Below, one piece after another: positions 1 to 11,705 of a stretch of DNA of 64,000 bases. Where the stretch lies: assembly GCF_046630445.1 (NCBI RefSeq), contig NC_092333.1, positions 98,492,001 through 98,556,000 on the forward strand, given 5' to 3'. The position numbers and the translations under genes were made by a program. The notes under the pieces were generated by a model. It did not search any database. It was not told where the DNA came from and saw only the letters and a list, made by a program, of their open reading frames with translations. Source of the stretch: Rutidosis leptorrhynchoides (Eukaryota > Streptophyta > Magnoliopsida > Asterales > Asteraceae). Position 1 is the first letter of the stretch. Each line of letters starts with the position of its first letter.

Positions 1-600
1 TACAACAGGAGATTTTTGGAACTAGCCCTGATGTGTCCGACAATGGTCACCCCAGAATTCAAGCGTATGGAAAGGTACTTCTGGGGACTTCCTAAGAGCA
101 TTAAAGGAAACGTCACCTCGTCCAAGCCACCAAATGTCCCGGAGGCGATGCGCATGGTGCATACTTTAATGAATCAAATTATCATCGATGAACCAGAGAA
201 GGCTAAGTCTGAAGCGGGTAGTAGTGAGAAACGCAAATGGGATAACAATAACAACAGGGGAAGGACCTATGATCAAAACCCGGCGAAACGACATGAGGGT
301 TTCAGAGGAAATAAAGAACGGTGGAAACCCCAATCCGAACACCAACTCAAACTCGAACTACAAGGGAACCTTACCACAATGTAAGTGGTGATACAAGCAC
401 CATACTGGGTATTGCAATGTTGTTTGTGAAAAGTGCCAACGGACTGGGCATATCGGGAAGGACTGCAAGGTCACCACTTTGAATGGGAAGTCGAACACCA
501 ATGGACCTAAAAAGTGCTACGAATGCGGACAAACGGGCCATTTCAAAAATGCGTTCCCCAACAAAAGAAAAGACAGAGGACCACCCCGTGGTAGAGCTTT
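1..600 (+). pseudogene. E1 gag, C-terminal part (broken)
   Basis: Gag is the nucleocapsid and capsid protein that packages the element's RNA. The first 384 bases encode the end of the retrotransposon-gag domain, including a typical WGLPKSIKGNV stretch, then a basic Asn-rich linker. A frameshift between about 290 and 350 moves the frame. In the second frame two zinc knuckles follow: one at about 425-470 (CEKCQRTGHIGKDC) and one at about 514-555 (CYECGQTGHFKNAF), whose last Cys is replaced by Phe. An in-frame TGA lies near 389. The gene is 5' truncated by the window and clearly non-functional. Confidence 0.88.
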
Positions 601-3600
601 CAACGTTAATGCAAGGGATGCACACGAGAATCCCGACTTGGTGACAGGTATATTCACTATCAACAATCTATTAGCTTCTATCATATTTGATACTGGTGCC
701 GATAGGAGTTATGTATGTAGACATTTTTGCGATAAGATTAATTGGTCATTAGTCCCGTTAAAAGATAGTATGCTTGTCGAGGTCGCCAATGGAAAACTTG
801 AGAAAGTTGACCATATTAGTCGAGGAGCTATTATCAACATAGCTGGTGCAGATTTCGAAATTGATTTGATACCCATCAAATTGGGAAGTTTTGACGTGAT
901 CGTTGGTATGGATTGGCTGAAGAAAGTAAGGGCCGATATTATTTGTGGAAATAAAGCTCTCCGTATACCACACGGAGACGGTGAGCCACTGATCATCTAC
1001 AGAGAGAGATGTACCTCGAAGCTGAACCTCATTAGTTGCGTGAAAGCATAAAAGATTATGAAGAAGGGACGTCTTGCTGTCCTAGCGCATGTGAAAACAG
1101 TAGAAACTGAGGTGATAAGCGTGAACGACGTTCGAATTGTGAACGAATTTTCCGATGTCTTCCCTGAAGAATTGCCTAGATTATCGCCACTGAGAGCAGT
1201 AGAGTTTCAGATTGATTTAGTGCCAAGAGCAGCACCTGTAGCTTGCGCACCTTATAGACTCGCACCTTCCGAGATGCAAGAATTATAGAGTCAACTACAA
1301 GAACTACTTGACCGTGGATTTATCCAACCAAGTTTCTCGCCTTGGGGCGCACCTGTGTTGTTTGTGAAGAAGAAGGATGGATCCTTCCGTATGTGTATCG
1401 ACTACCGTGAACTCAACAAATTGACAATCAAGAATCGGTATCCTCTTCCTAGAATTGACGATCTTTTTGATCAACTACAAGGATCGAGCGTTTACTCAAA
1501 GATCGATTTGCGATCCGGATATCACCAGCTGAGGGTGAAGGAAAGTGATGTGATGAAAACTGCATTCAGAACTCGTTATGGTCATTATGAGTTTCTCGTT
1601 ATGCCATTCGGATTAACCAATGCACCTGCCGTGTTCATGGATCTTATGAATCGTGTCTGCAAGCCGTACCTGGATAAGTTTGTTATCGTCTTCATAGATG
1701 ATATCCTCATCTACTCCAAGAGCGAAGAAGAGCATGAGCAACACCTCCGACTAGTACTTGAACTTTTGAGGCAAGAGCAACTTTACGCCAAATTCTCCAA
1801 GTGTGAATTTTGGTTGAAGGAAGTCCAATTTCTGGGTCATGTTGTGAGCGACCAGGGTATCAAAGTTGATCCCGCTAAGATTGAAGCTATCAGCAAGTGG
1901 GAGACCCCCACTACTCCGACTCATATTCGCCAATTTTTAGGTCTCGCCGGTTACTACCGAAGGTTTATTGAAGGTTTCTCTTTGATTGCGCGTCCTTTGA
2001 CCGCGCTGACACACAAAGGGAAGAAGTTCATTTGGGAACTCGCACACGAATAAGCATTCCAAACTTTGAAGAAGAAGTTGACCACCGCACCTATCTTATC
2101 ACTTCCTGAGGGCAGTGACGACTTTGTTGTTTATTGTGATGCATCGAAAAGTTGTTTTGGTTATGTACTGATGCAAAGATCAAAGGTTATTGTCTATGCT
2201 TCTCGTCAACTGAAGATTCACGAACGGAACTACACTACTCATGATCTTGAACTTGGAGCCGTTGTCTTTGCGCTCAAATTGTGGAGACACTATCTTTATT
2301 GAACTAAGAGCACTATCTTCACCGATCACAAGAGTCTCCAGCACATCTTCGATCAGAAGCAACTGAATATGAGATAGCATCGATGGATCGAGATGCTAAA
2401 CGACTACGATTGTGAACTTCATTATCATCCTGGCAAGGCCAATGTTGTAGCTGACGCTTTAAGCCGAAAGGAGAGGACGGTACCTCTTCGTGTTAGGGCT
2501 CTGAACATCACCATCCATTCGAACCTCAACAGCCAAATCCGAGTAGCCCAAGATGAGGCTCTCAAGGAGGAGAATATATCTCATGAACATTTGAACATTC
2601 TTGTCTCTCGATTCGAGGTTAGGGAGTCTGGACTCCGATGTTATGCCGGAAGAATTTGGGTACCTCTTTATGGAGATCTACGGAACCTTATACTTGATGA
2701 AGCACACAAATCGAGATATTCGATTCATCCTGGAGCGGGCAAAATGTAACACAATCTTAAAGAACAGTATTGGTGGCTGAATCTTAAGAAAGACGTTGCA
2801 GCTTATGTTGGTAAGTGTTTGACTTGCTCAAAAGTTAAGGCCGAGCATCAGAGGCCCTCTGGATTACTTCAACAACCAGAAATCCCACAATGGAAGTGGG
2901 AAAGGATCACAATGGATTTCATCACCAAGCTACCAAAAACAGTGGGCGGATACGATACCATCTGGGTTATTGTTGACCGCCTTACCAAATCTGCACACTT
3001 TTTGGCCATGAAGGAAACAGATACGATGGAAAGACTTGCTCAACTATACATCAAAGAGGTTGTATCTCGTCATGGTGTACCTTTATCAATCATCTCAGAT
3101 CGCGATCCCCGTTTTGCTTCTAGATTTTGGTGTTCTTTACAAGAAGCCATGGGAACCCGTCTTGACATGAGTACTGCTTATCACCCACAGACCGACGGGC
3201 AAAGTGAACGCACGATTCAGACCTTTGAAGACATGTTGCGTGCATGTGTCATTGATTTCGGAACGTCCTGGGAAAGGCATTTGCCGTTAGCCGAATTCTC
3301 GTACAACAACAGTTATCACTCAAGCATTAATGCCGCACCTTTTGAAGCGTTGTATGGCCGCAAGTGCCGATCTCCTATTTGTTGGGCCGAAGTAGGCGAA
3401 AAGCAAATCACCGGACCCGAGGTAGTCCATGAAACAATGGAGAAGATTTCTCAGATTCAAACTAGACTTAAGACTGCCCGTGATCGCCAAAAGAGTTATG
3501 CTGACCATAAACGTAAAGACTTTGAATTCAACGTTGGTAACCGTGTAATGTTGAAGGTTGCACCTTGGAAAGGTGTGATTCATTTTGGAAAACGTGGAAA

Positions 3601-3973
3601 GTTGAACCCACGATACATTGGTCCTTTTGAAATCTTGGAACGCATTGGACCCGTTACTTACCGTTTGGATTTACCAGCACAATTGAGCTCAGTTCATCCT
3701 ACCTTCCACGTGTCAAACTTGAAGAAGTGTCTTGCTGCACCTGAACTTATCATACCATTGGAAGAACTTACAATTGACGACAAACTCCACTTCGTGGAAG
3801 AGCCTGTTGAAATTATGGATCGTGAGATCAAGACTTTGAAATGCAACAAGATTCTGATCGTCCGAGTGCGATGGAATGCCAAACGAGGACCTGAGTTTAC
3901 TTGGGAGCGAGAGGATCAATTGATGCAGAAGTATCCTCACCTTTTTCCGACTCCTCCATCTACCTCAGCTTAA
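601..3973 (+). pseudogene. E1 pol: PR-RT-RH-IN-chromodomain (in-frame stops)
   Basis: One reading frame runs from the second zinc knuckle to 3973. The aspartic protease motif DTGADRSY is at about 688. Reverse transcriptase covers about 1340-2000, with the catalytic FIDDILIYS at 1691-1717. RNase H starts near 2130 (YCDASKS). The integrase zinc region is near 2690-2830, and the D,D,E core is at about 2914, 3097 and 3204, all three present. A chromodomain-like tail (FTWEREDQ) lies at about 3890-3920. In-frame stops sit at the codons ending near 1051, 1288, 2053, 2302, 2376 and 2749. Several look like CAA/CAG to TAA/TAG changes, and the frame is otherwise intact. Confidence 0.93.
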
Positions 3974-4008
3974 ATTTCGGGACGAAATTTTCTTTAACAG
4001 GTGGGTAA
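3974..4008 (+). other. E1 polypurine tract and 3' end of internal region
   Basis: After the pol stop comes the near-palindrome TTTCGGGACGAAATTT, then the purine-rich CAGGTGGGTAA just before the LTR start TGTAACGACCC. This is the expected plus-strand primer position. E3 (15351-15389 on the minus strand) and E6 (about 62380-62417) have the same arrangement. Confidence 0.8.
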
Positions 4009-7000
4009 TGTAACGACCCTGGATTTTCCAACGTTTATTTATTAATAATTATTATTATTAATACTTATGATTAAATGAATGTATGTTATTACATTGACAT
4101 GTTGCCATGATTGCCCGTACTTGACTTTAATTGCCCGAAACGTCTTTGTGGCACACGAAACTTTCGCGAATAATATTTTTAGAATATTATTTACATTCAT
4201 GATTGATTTTATTAATCATTTTAATTAACTATGGTTATTAGTTAGTTACTTGGGCTTTAATTGGATTAACTTGTTAAATACTTGAACTTGGGCCTTGTTA
4301 ATGTTATGAACTCATGATATTGGGCTTATAAGCCCACCCTACATCTTAAATGGATTCATTTTAGCCCATGTCTTTCATGTGTAAGTATTACTTAATGATG
4401 TAACTAGCTAGTTTTTACATAAGAATCTAGTTACCACATCTTTCCCATGAAACTACCTCTTGTAACCACACTTTTAAGCTTTTACATGCATAAACCTTTT
4501 GGACAATCTCCTCCTCCCTCCTCCCCTTAGAACCGTCGGCCTACTAGGCCTTTAGAGGAGTTTTTTGTTTCAAATTTACTTACTACTTGCTCACTTGTTT
4601 ACTCTCTCATTTACACACACTTACTTGCTTCATCTTTTCTCTCATTTTCTCTCTTTCTTGTAGTATTATGAACAATTTTCTCTTCTTTTCTTCTTGCTAA
4701 AAACCGAAACCAACATCTCATATCATCATCATTTGTTGTTTGTTACTTGTTCTTGATTGTTGTTTAGTTACTTGTCTTTGTTAAGTAACTTACTAGTTGT
4801 TGTTATTTACTAATTATTAAGAATCAAACTTGTTAGTTTGATTCTTCATATCAACTTGTTCTTACAAGACATACAAGACATACAAGACATAAACTTTCTA
4901 GTTTATGATCTACACTTAACACTTGTTTAAAGATCAAAGTTCATGTGTTGAAAGCATACTTGTGTTCATGAAGTAAACATAAAGTTTACTTTCTAAAGAT
5001 CAAGACTTAGGCTTGAATCTTTAAAAGTATGAAACCCATGAACTTATTACTTTCTTAATTAGTTTATTTCTTCATTCTTACATCCTTTAAATTCGTGATT
5101 TTTGGTTATAATGGTCAAGTGTTACTAGTTAACTTTGATCTCATACTTTCTTGAACTAAAATTAATTTTAAAAGTTCAAGAACATGTAAGTAAGCTTTCT
5201 TTAATTATAACTTGGTACACTTATGATAGATCTATACTTTTGGGTCTAGGATCTTCAAAATCTAACTAAGAACTATGTTCTACAACTTAAGATCTTGATT
5301 TTATAAGTTTATTTTCAAGTTGTAAATTAATATTAGTTTTAAAGTTCATGTATGTGTTAGATCTAAGACCTTGATGTAACTTTGGTTCATCAAACTTCAT
5401 ACAACCCTTAAGTGAGTTGTGCTACATGTCTTAGACCTACACTTGTGTCATAATAGTCAAAACTTGGTTAATATTACTTTTATAGTTCATGTATGTGTTA
5501 CATCTAAGACTTTGATGTAACTTTGGTTCATCAAAACACTTGCAACACTTAAATGAGTTGTGCTACATGTCTTGGACTTACACAAGTGTTATGATGGTGA
5601 AACCTTGGTTAAGATGATACAAACACATCAACAAGTTGTACACTTGAAGCTATATGCATCAAGGATGAGAACCGTGATAAGCATCGGACACCAAGAACCC
5701 GCCGGACCTACTGTTTTACTGTTTCTGTGTCTGACCCTTACGACCTGGGCTATTATAAGATGATTTTCAGATATCTCTGTTTTATTAGATAACTTTTCAT
5801 TTAGGACTCGTCTTAATCCGAGTTACGGTTTAGGATTTATGGCCCTCTGATCGTCACTATGTCTTTTAACGTTGTGCTGAAAATTCTGACCTACTCGCAC
5901 TTAGACCGTCGCCACGGTCAAACAAAGACGATTTTGATTCTGGGATTTTTACCACAACTAAAGGACTCATATACGGAGCCATGGCCACTGGTCTCACCTT
6001 ATTTCAGTAGGTATAGAGGCCGTGGTGACTGATCGAACTCAGCCTTTGTTTTAAACTCTTTTCATGAACGAAACTTACTTTACACCTTTTATTTGATGAT
6101 GAATGATGATGAACTTTAAGACCTAATTTACATACATTTAAACCTTTTGGGACGATTTACTGACTTAGTACTATTTGACTTAGGTTGAGGACTTTCCGGA
6201 CCTACGTACTTGCTTATTTCCCGACTCGACTTTACCGCTACTTTATCATTGTGAGTTATAGCATCCCTTTTTACTTTAACTATTTTGGGAACTGAGAATA
6301 CATGCGCATTTTACGTTTTTCATACTAGGCACGAGTACTTAAACTTTATATATGTGTGGGTTATACAACGGCATAAACATTCCCTTTAGCTCGGTAACGT
6401 TTAGTCATTGGTTTTTGAACCGGTGAACGCGAATCTTAGATATGGATCCATAGGGTTTGACATCCCCACTCAGGCTAGTAGCACTAGCATTTAACGGGTG
6501 TTTAATACTTCATAAACATACGCACTTGCCAAGTGTACTTTCAGGGGGTTATAAACGTTAAGTTAGTTACCAAGTGCCCACGGTTAACATATACTTTATC
6601 ATACTATTTTGAAACACTCTTTGTAGCACTGAAATCTCGTGGCCTACCTTACATACTGTTATACTTAAACTATAGCTCACTAACCTTTGTGTTGACGTTT
6701 TTAAGCATGTTTTCCTCAGGTGCTTAAGGTTATTTGCCTCCGCTGTCGTGCTAGTCTTGTTGTAGACATCCGCTGCTCTAGAGTTATCACCGCATGAACT
6801 GTTTATCTTGCATTCAAACTTTAATACTTTTGAACAATGATTTGTAACGACCTAAGGGTTATGCACTACTATTTGCTTCTGTTCATTGAAGCATACTTTT
6901 GATGTAAAACATTTGACGTTAGTTATGACGTCACCTTTTATCTTGAATGCAAACGTATTTTAAAATAGCATATAGTGTTTGACCTTGTAATGATCATGTT

Positions 7001-7041
7001 GTTGATGATTCGTACACGATGGTTTTGTACGGGGCATCACA
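4009..7041 (+). repeat. E1 3' LTR (about 3.03 kb)
   Basis: The LTR opens TGTAACGACCCTGG after the polypurine tract and ends GGGCATCACA, where sequence matching the T LTR begins. It contains no convincing ORF. A CT-rich leader-like stretch lies at about 4500-4700 and a consensus splice-donor-like GTAAGTAAG at 5186. The GAGAATACATGC motif is at about 6292-6304. A block shared with other LTR families (6676-6722, ending TTTTCCTCAG) is followed by CCGCTG near 6740. Only one LTR is in the window, so its age cannot be estimated here. Confidence 0.88.
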
Positions 7042-7344
7042 TTTCTTGTCTTTTATCGCCACGTAATAAGTTAAAAGGATCGTGGCCTGCAAATAGTACG
7101 TCTTCAAGCGAGCTGATCCGACAAAAGTAAAAAGTGTTCTTGTCGCCTATGACCTTTTGTTCGCCAGGTGTCTTCTGCTAGCTACAACATCGCCTGACAT
7201 GTGGATGCTCCCAATGCGCGCGGATGGAACCTGCGCCACGGTTATGGGTATAGCGCTCTATGCCTTAGCGCGCACCCTTGCAAATCCTTGTGGCGATGCT
7301 GTTTGATGCGCTATACGATCTGATCGGGTATGTGTATCATTAAG
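7042..7344 (-). repeat. T 3' LTR, U3 part only (cut by E1)
   Basis: The sequence matches 34045-34347 almost base for base, so it is the other LTR of T. Read on the minus strand it starts at 7344, beside a G-rich tract, and is interrupted by E1 at 7041. The cut falls about 8 bp upstream of the place where the intact LTR has its TATA box. The terminal dinucleotide is mutated: plus-strand TTAAG against TTACA in the right copy. The remaining R-U5 part should lie beyond the left edge of the window. Confidence 0.88.
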
Positions 7345-7353
7345 TCCCCCCAG
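7345..7353 (-). other. T polypurine tract
   Basis: On the minus strand this reads CTGGGGGGA immediately before the 3' LTR start. That is the plus-strand primer position, and it confirms that T is oriented on the minus strand. Confidence 0.75.
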
Positions 7354-7470
7354 TTCAATGGTATGCACAGGTACGACGCATGGCGTTGAACTCAACTCGT
7401 AACTATCGTTCAATGGTGTGCGCAAGTTTTGCGCGTGGCGTTGAACTCAACTCGTAACTATCGTTCAACT
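7353..7470. repeat. Two tandem 55-bp units plus a partial third
   Basis: Units at 7353-7407 and 7408-7462 both begin GTTCAATGGT and end CTCGTAACTATC. A third unit starts (GTTCAACT) and is lost after about 8 bases. The array lies between the T polypurine tract and the TATA box of the antisense gene, so it could be a promoter or leader repeat; that role is inferred from position only. Confidence 0.85.
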
Positions 7471-7721
7471 ATTCTTCTCCACGCGCCTCCACTTTCTTCT
7501 ACCTATATTTTAAAAATATTTTGTCCTGCTGCATTAAATGTAGAGAAATCGAGGTGACGTTTTGTCAGTTGCTACAGTTGTCATTCCGCCGTTTTCGCCG
7601 CCTTTAGTTACCTCGTACCCTTTCCTTTCCATCTTGCGACACGTGGCTCCATCCCTGCCTTCCAATTTTTAACCGCCCCTTTTCAACTTCTCTTGAGGCC
7701 TCTTCTGTGTTTTTACTCCCC

Positions 7722-7729
7722 TATAAATA
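7722..7729 (+). promoter_or_regulatory. TATA box of the antisense gene in T
   Basis: CCCCTATAAATACC is a near-perfect plant TATA box on the plus strand, 157-164 bases before the start codon at 7886. The stretch between is CT-rich, as plant leaders often are. It implies that the antisense gene is transcribed from its own promoter and not from the LTR. Confidence 0.65.
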
Positions 7730-7885
7730 CCTCATAATCATCTATTTCAGTTTTTACTTCATCTGTGCTCCCTAATCCTGCACAAATCTTATCAGCTTAT
7801 TACTTCAACTTTGCTTCTTTAGCTTTTTCAGGTTAGCGCGCGCTTAGTTTCTTTCCTTACGATCTATTGAATTACTTGTTAACAG

Positions 7886-8923
7886 ATGGCGTCTTCTTCG
7901 TCTACTTCTGAGCCTCCAAACTGCGAGGTTATTAGGTCTATTATGACAAAGTGTAAAATCGCGCTGTTGGTGGATTGGTACCCACCTTTGGCCAATTTGA
8001 ATCCTATAGCGCCCTTGCCTGACCAGCGCACGAATGACGTTATTGACGGTAAGGTTACCGTTTATCGACAAGTAATGGTAGAAGGGAATGTGCGCTATAC
8101 TCCCACTTCTTTCTTCATGGAGGTCCTTAGCCATTTTAATATTGGTATTGGCCAGCTGCACCCTTATAGCGCGTGTCGCGTTACCCTCTTCGAGATGATT
8201 TACCGCCACTATCAATTTATTCCATCGCTGGACTTGTTTAAGAACGTATTTTCGTACCGTAAAAACCAACAAAGTTGGTATTCTTTCAATGACTGGATTA
8301 ATTTTGTAAAGCGCCTTAAAGCCGGTGTGCGTAAGAAGTGGAAGAACTCGTTCTTCTTTATCGATGATTCTTTTATCGCTCTTGCATATAGGAATATTTG
8401 CGCATGGCACACAGATGCTACGAATGCGCAGTTAAATGTCAGGCCTCCCCTTTCCCCAGACGATCAGCAGAGACTTGGGAATTTCTACAACCGCGAGCTC
8501 CCCATCCACCAATATAGCTCAGACATTTTACGGATTGCTAATATGTGCCCTTATCCGCCTGCCTTGCCAGTTATCAAAGACGCCGATGATAATGGTAGGC
8601 GGCAGATGGGCTTTATTTTTGTACTTGTTCTCCTTTCATCACTTTTATCTAACTTAGCTTGTTGAATTTGCAGAGATGCGTCTAGACAGACTTCTTGCTT
8701 CACGCGATATCGAGGGCTTTCATACTGAGACGCTCAAAGTGGAGGATCAGGGTGATCAGGGTATGGACATTGACAAGCAAGTTCATGGTGACGCTACTGT
8801 TGGCGCCAGTGGATCTGGTAGCGCCAGCCAGCGCGAGAGTCGTGTAGGTGATGACTCTCATCAAACAGACGTTGAAGGGGCAAGGCGAGTGAGCCCCCAA
8901 CCGAGAGTGGGATCAAGCGCAAG
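7886..8923 (+). pseudogene. T antisense gene, 5' part (gypsy-type Transposase_28-like domain)
   Basis: Exon 1 (7886-8594) encodes about 236 residues like the plant 'putative gypsy-type transposon' (Transposase_28) domain, with the characteristic stretch GQLHPYSACRVTLFEMIYRH and a later SWYSFNDW segment. These proteins accompany Tat elements; their function is not established. A likely intron follows at 8595-8673 (donor AATG|GTAGGC, acceptor TTTGCAG|AG) and keeps the frame. Exon 2 encodes an acidic Gly/Ser-rich linker. The solo LTR E2a interrupts the gene after 8923. A one-base indel near 8870-8890 is likely, because the sequence past E2a fits the next frame. The gene continues at 25847. Origin certain, function unknown. 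Confidence 0.8.
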
Positions 8924-10629
8924 TGAAATGTCCCGTTCATATCGATTATAAACGTTTCATATTAATTGATTTACTTGTGAGGTATTGACCTCTATATTAG
9001 ACGTTTTTCAAAGACTGCATTCGATTTTTAAAACAAACCATAACCATTATTTTATCGATAAAGGTTTAAAATATTATGACGTTTATCAAACAATGATAAT
9101 CTAAAATATAGCGTTTTCACATGACCATTACATAATGGTTTTCAATAATATTACACAATAATATAAGTCTTCGAATGCAGTTTTTAAACAATATTATACA
9201 AGCATGCAGACTCCAATCTTGTCTTTATTTAGTATGCAACAGCGGAAGCACTTAATAATCACCTGAGAATAAATATGCTTTAAACGTCAACAAAAATGTT
9301 GGTGAGTTAAAGGTTTAACCTATATATTTATCAATTCGTAATAATAGACCACAAGATTTTCATTTCCATTTCTCAATAACATGCAATCTGCATAAAAATC
9401 ATTCATATGATGAACACCTGGTAACCGACCTTAACAGGATGCATATAGAATATCCCCATCATTCCGGGACTCTCATCGAACATGATAAATCGAAGTACTA
9501 AAGCATTCGTAACTCGGATGAGGCTTGTTGGGCCCAATAGATCTATCTTTAGGATTCGCGTCAATTGGTGGCAATTATAATAAACACCAATTCTTAGGCT
9601 ACTAAGCTAAAAAGGGGCATATTCGATTCAATAATTCAACATAGAATGTAATTTTTTTGATCACTTGTGTCTATTTCGTAAAACATTTATCAAACTGCAT
9701 GTATTCTCATCCCAAAAATAATAGATTTTTAAAAGTGGGACTATAACTCACTTTCACAGATTTTTACTTCGTCGAGAAGTAAGACTTGGCCACGGGTTGA
9801 TTCACGAACCTATAACAATTATTTACATATATATCAAAGTATGATCGAAATATATTCACATTTTTTATTACGTTTTAATGATTTAAGTTTGTTAAGTTAG
9901 CAGTCCAACGTTAGTAATCTACAACTAGTTGTCCACAGTTAGATGTACAGAAATAAATCAATATATATTATCTCGAATCAATCCACGACCCAGTGTATAC
10001 AAGTCTCAGGCTAGATCACAACTCAAAGTATATATATTATTTTGGAATCAACCTCAACCCTGTATAGCTAACTCTAGCATTACTGCATATAGAGTGTCTA
10101 TGGTTGTTCCCAAATAATATATATATAGATGGGTCGATATGATATGTCAAAACATTGTATACGTGTCTATGGTATCCCAAGATTACATAATATATGTTAG
10201 AATACATGTATAATACAATATAAGTTAGTTAAGTTATGATTTGTATAGATTTGTTACAAATTTCACGTAGCTACAACAAGCAAAATTATCCAATCTTGTT
10301 TTACCCATAACTTATTCGTTTTAAATCCGTTTTGAGTGAATCCAATTGCTATGGTTTCATAATAAACTGAAATTTATGAAACTAAACAGAAAAAGTATAA
10401 GTTTATAGTTGAAAATACAAGTTACAAGTCGTTTTTGTAAGAGATAGTCATTTCAGTCGAAAGAACGACGTCTTGATGACCATTTTTGAAAAACATACAT
10501 CCACTTTGAGTTTAACCATGATTTTTGGATATAGTTTCATGTTAATAAGAAAAATCATTTTCCCAAATGAACAACTTTTAAATCAAAGTTTATCATAGTT
10601 TTTAATTAACAAACCCAAAACAGCCCGCG
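8924..10629 (-). repeat. E2a solo LTR, 3' part
   Basis: This matches the reverse complement of about 29886-31590 in E2b. It contains the shared LTR block at 9262-9307 (reverse complement, ending ATTCTCAG) and the GAGAATACATGC motif at 9696-9714. There is no coding sequence; the short ORFs here are not conserved in E2b. Confidence 0.87.
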
Positions 10630-11569
10630 GTTTTTAAAACACCCCGCCAAATTTCCATCTCACGGCGCGTTAATCCAGGTCCCATAGTTAACAGTTACGC
10701 CCTCTATATGAGACGTTTAAAGCAATCGCATTTAATTTTATTTAAAGTTGACTTTCAAAAACAAAAGTCAATAATTCCAAAACAGAAACACTGTTGTGAT
10801 CGTAACCACAAGCCAACAGTATTTAAACAGTTATAAAAGTTTTAAATGCGAATGTAAGTAATGTTCATTAAATCAAATGCTGACTCCACGGCCAGACATG
10901 CAGCAAACACGGCGAAAGCCTATCTCTTAAGGACTTGAGAATAAAAACACGCAAAAACAGGTCAACAATAATGTTGGTGAATTTATAGGTTTAAAGTAAT
11001 GTAGTTGTATCTGAAAAACAGTTATCAGAAAAATGGTTTAGTTTCCTTGACCACGAGATTTTAACGTTTGCATAATCTGAGCACCTGAATACTAGCAATG
11101 ACCCGAGTATAGAAGCCACTATACCCGCCTTTACCTCCTAAAATGTTATACACTTGTTCGAGCGTATCTAATGTTCAAAATAAATGCACCACAGTTTTTA
11201 TAGCGGGTGAGGTTGTCAACCTAACGGATCCGTCCATCTAAATCGTGCTTACACTGATGGTATTAAAAGTATTCAAACTAGAGGCTTTGTGAACAAACTC
11301 AGTACACATATATAGTACTCGTGTCAATACAAAAGCATTTGATAAAGTAAGTATAACAGCATGTATTCTCATCCCTAAAAACATGTAAAAAGCGGGACTG
11401 TAGACTCACCTTTGAATAAGCTTGGATGACTGACAAAAACTTGTACGGTTTACAGCTGAATAATGCAACCTAAGTATACGTATTTAGGTTGGTCAATATA
11501 TGCATCTTAAATAAGAGTGGTTTCATAGTATACATTGTCTTATTGCTTGACTCGACGCGTTTCAAAGTA

Positions 11570-11705
11570 AAAGTCAACTATGTCATGCAAGTCAACCGAA
11601 GTCAACCGAAAGTCAAACTTGGTCAAAGTAGTCAACTAAAGTCAACATCAGTAGGTTCATGTCAAATATTGGTCAACATGTCAAACCTAAGTCAAACAAT
11701 ACGTT
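11570..11705 (-). promoter_or_regulatory. Cluster of TTGAC (W-box core) motifs in the E3 LTR
   Basis: By eye the minus strand has eleven TTGAC cores in about 130 bases (GTCAA on the plus strand, for example 11573, 11590 and 11600). TTGAC followed by C or T is the WRKY W-box. The cluster recurs in the other LTR at about 21908-22040. It lies downstream of the TATA box, so it would act as a downstream element if it acts at all. Confidence 0.5.

Larger units (their letters stand above)
1..7041 (+). mobile_element. E1: Ty3/gypsy chromovirus (Tekay-like), 5' end outside window
   Basis: This is the 3' part of an LTR retrotransposon: the end of gag, protease, reverse transcriptase, RNase H, integrase and a chromodomain-like tail, then a polypurine tract and a 3' LTR of about 3 kb. 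The domain order PR-RT-RH-IN marks Ty3/gypsy, and the integrase tail resembles the Tekay/Del chromovirus lineage (established knowledge). The 5' LTR and most of gag lie left of the window. The element ends at 7041 in GGGCATCACA, directly against the LTR of the older element T, so E1 inserted into that LTR. It cannot be autonomous, because its single pol frame holds at least six stops. Confidence 0.93.

Noticed and set aside
7844..8410. 188-residue minus-strand frame overlapping the antisense gene of T
   Set aside because: It mirrors the plus-strand exon, which has a recognisable domain, TATA box and splice sites.
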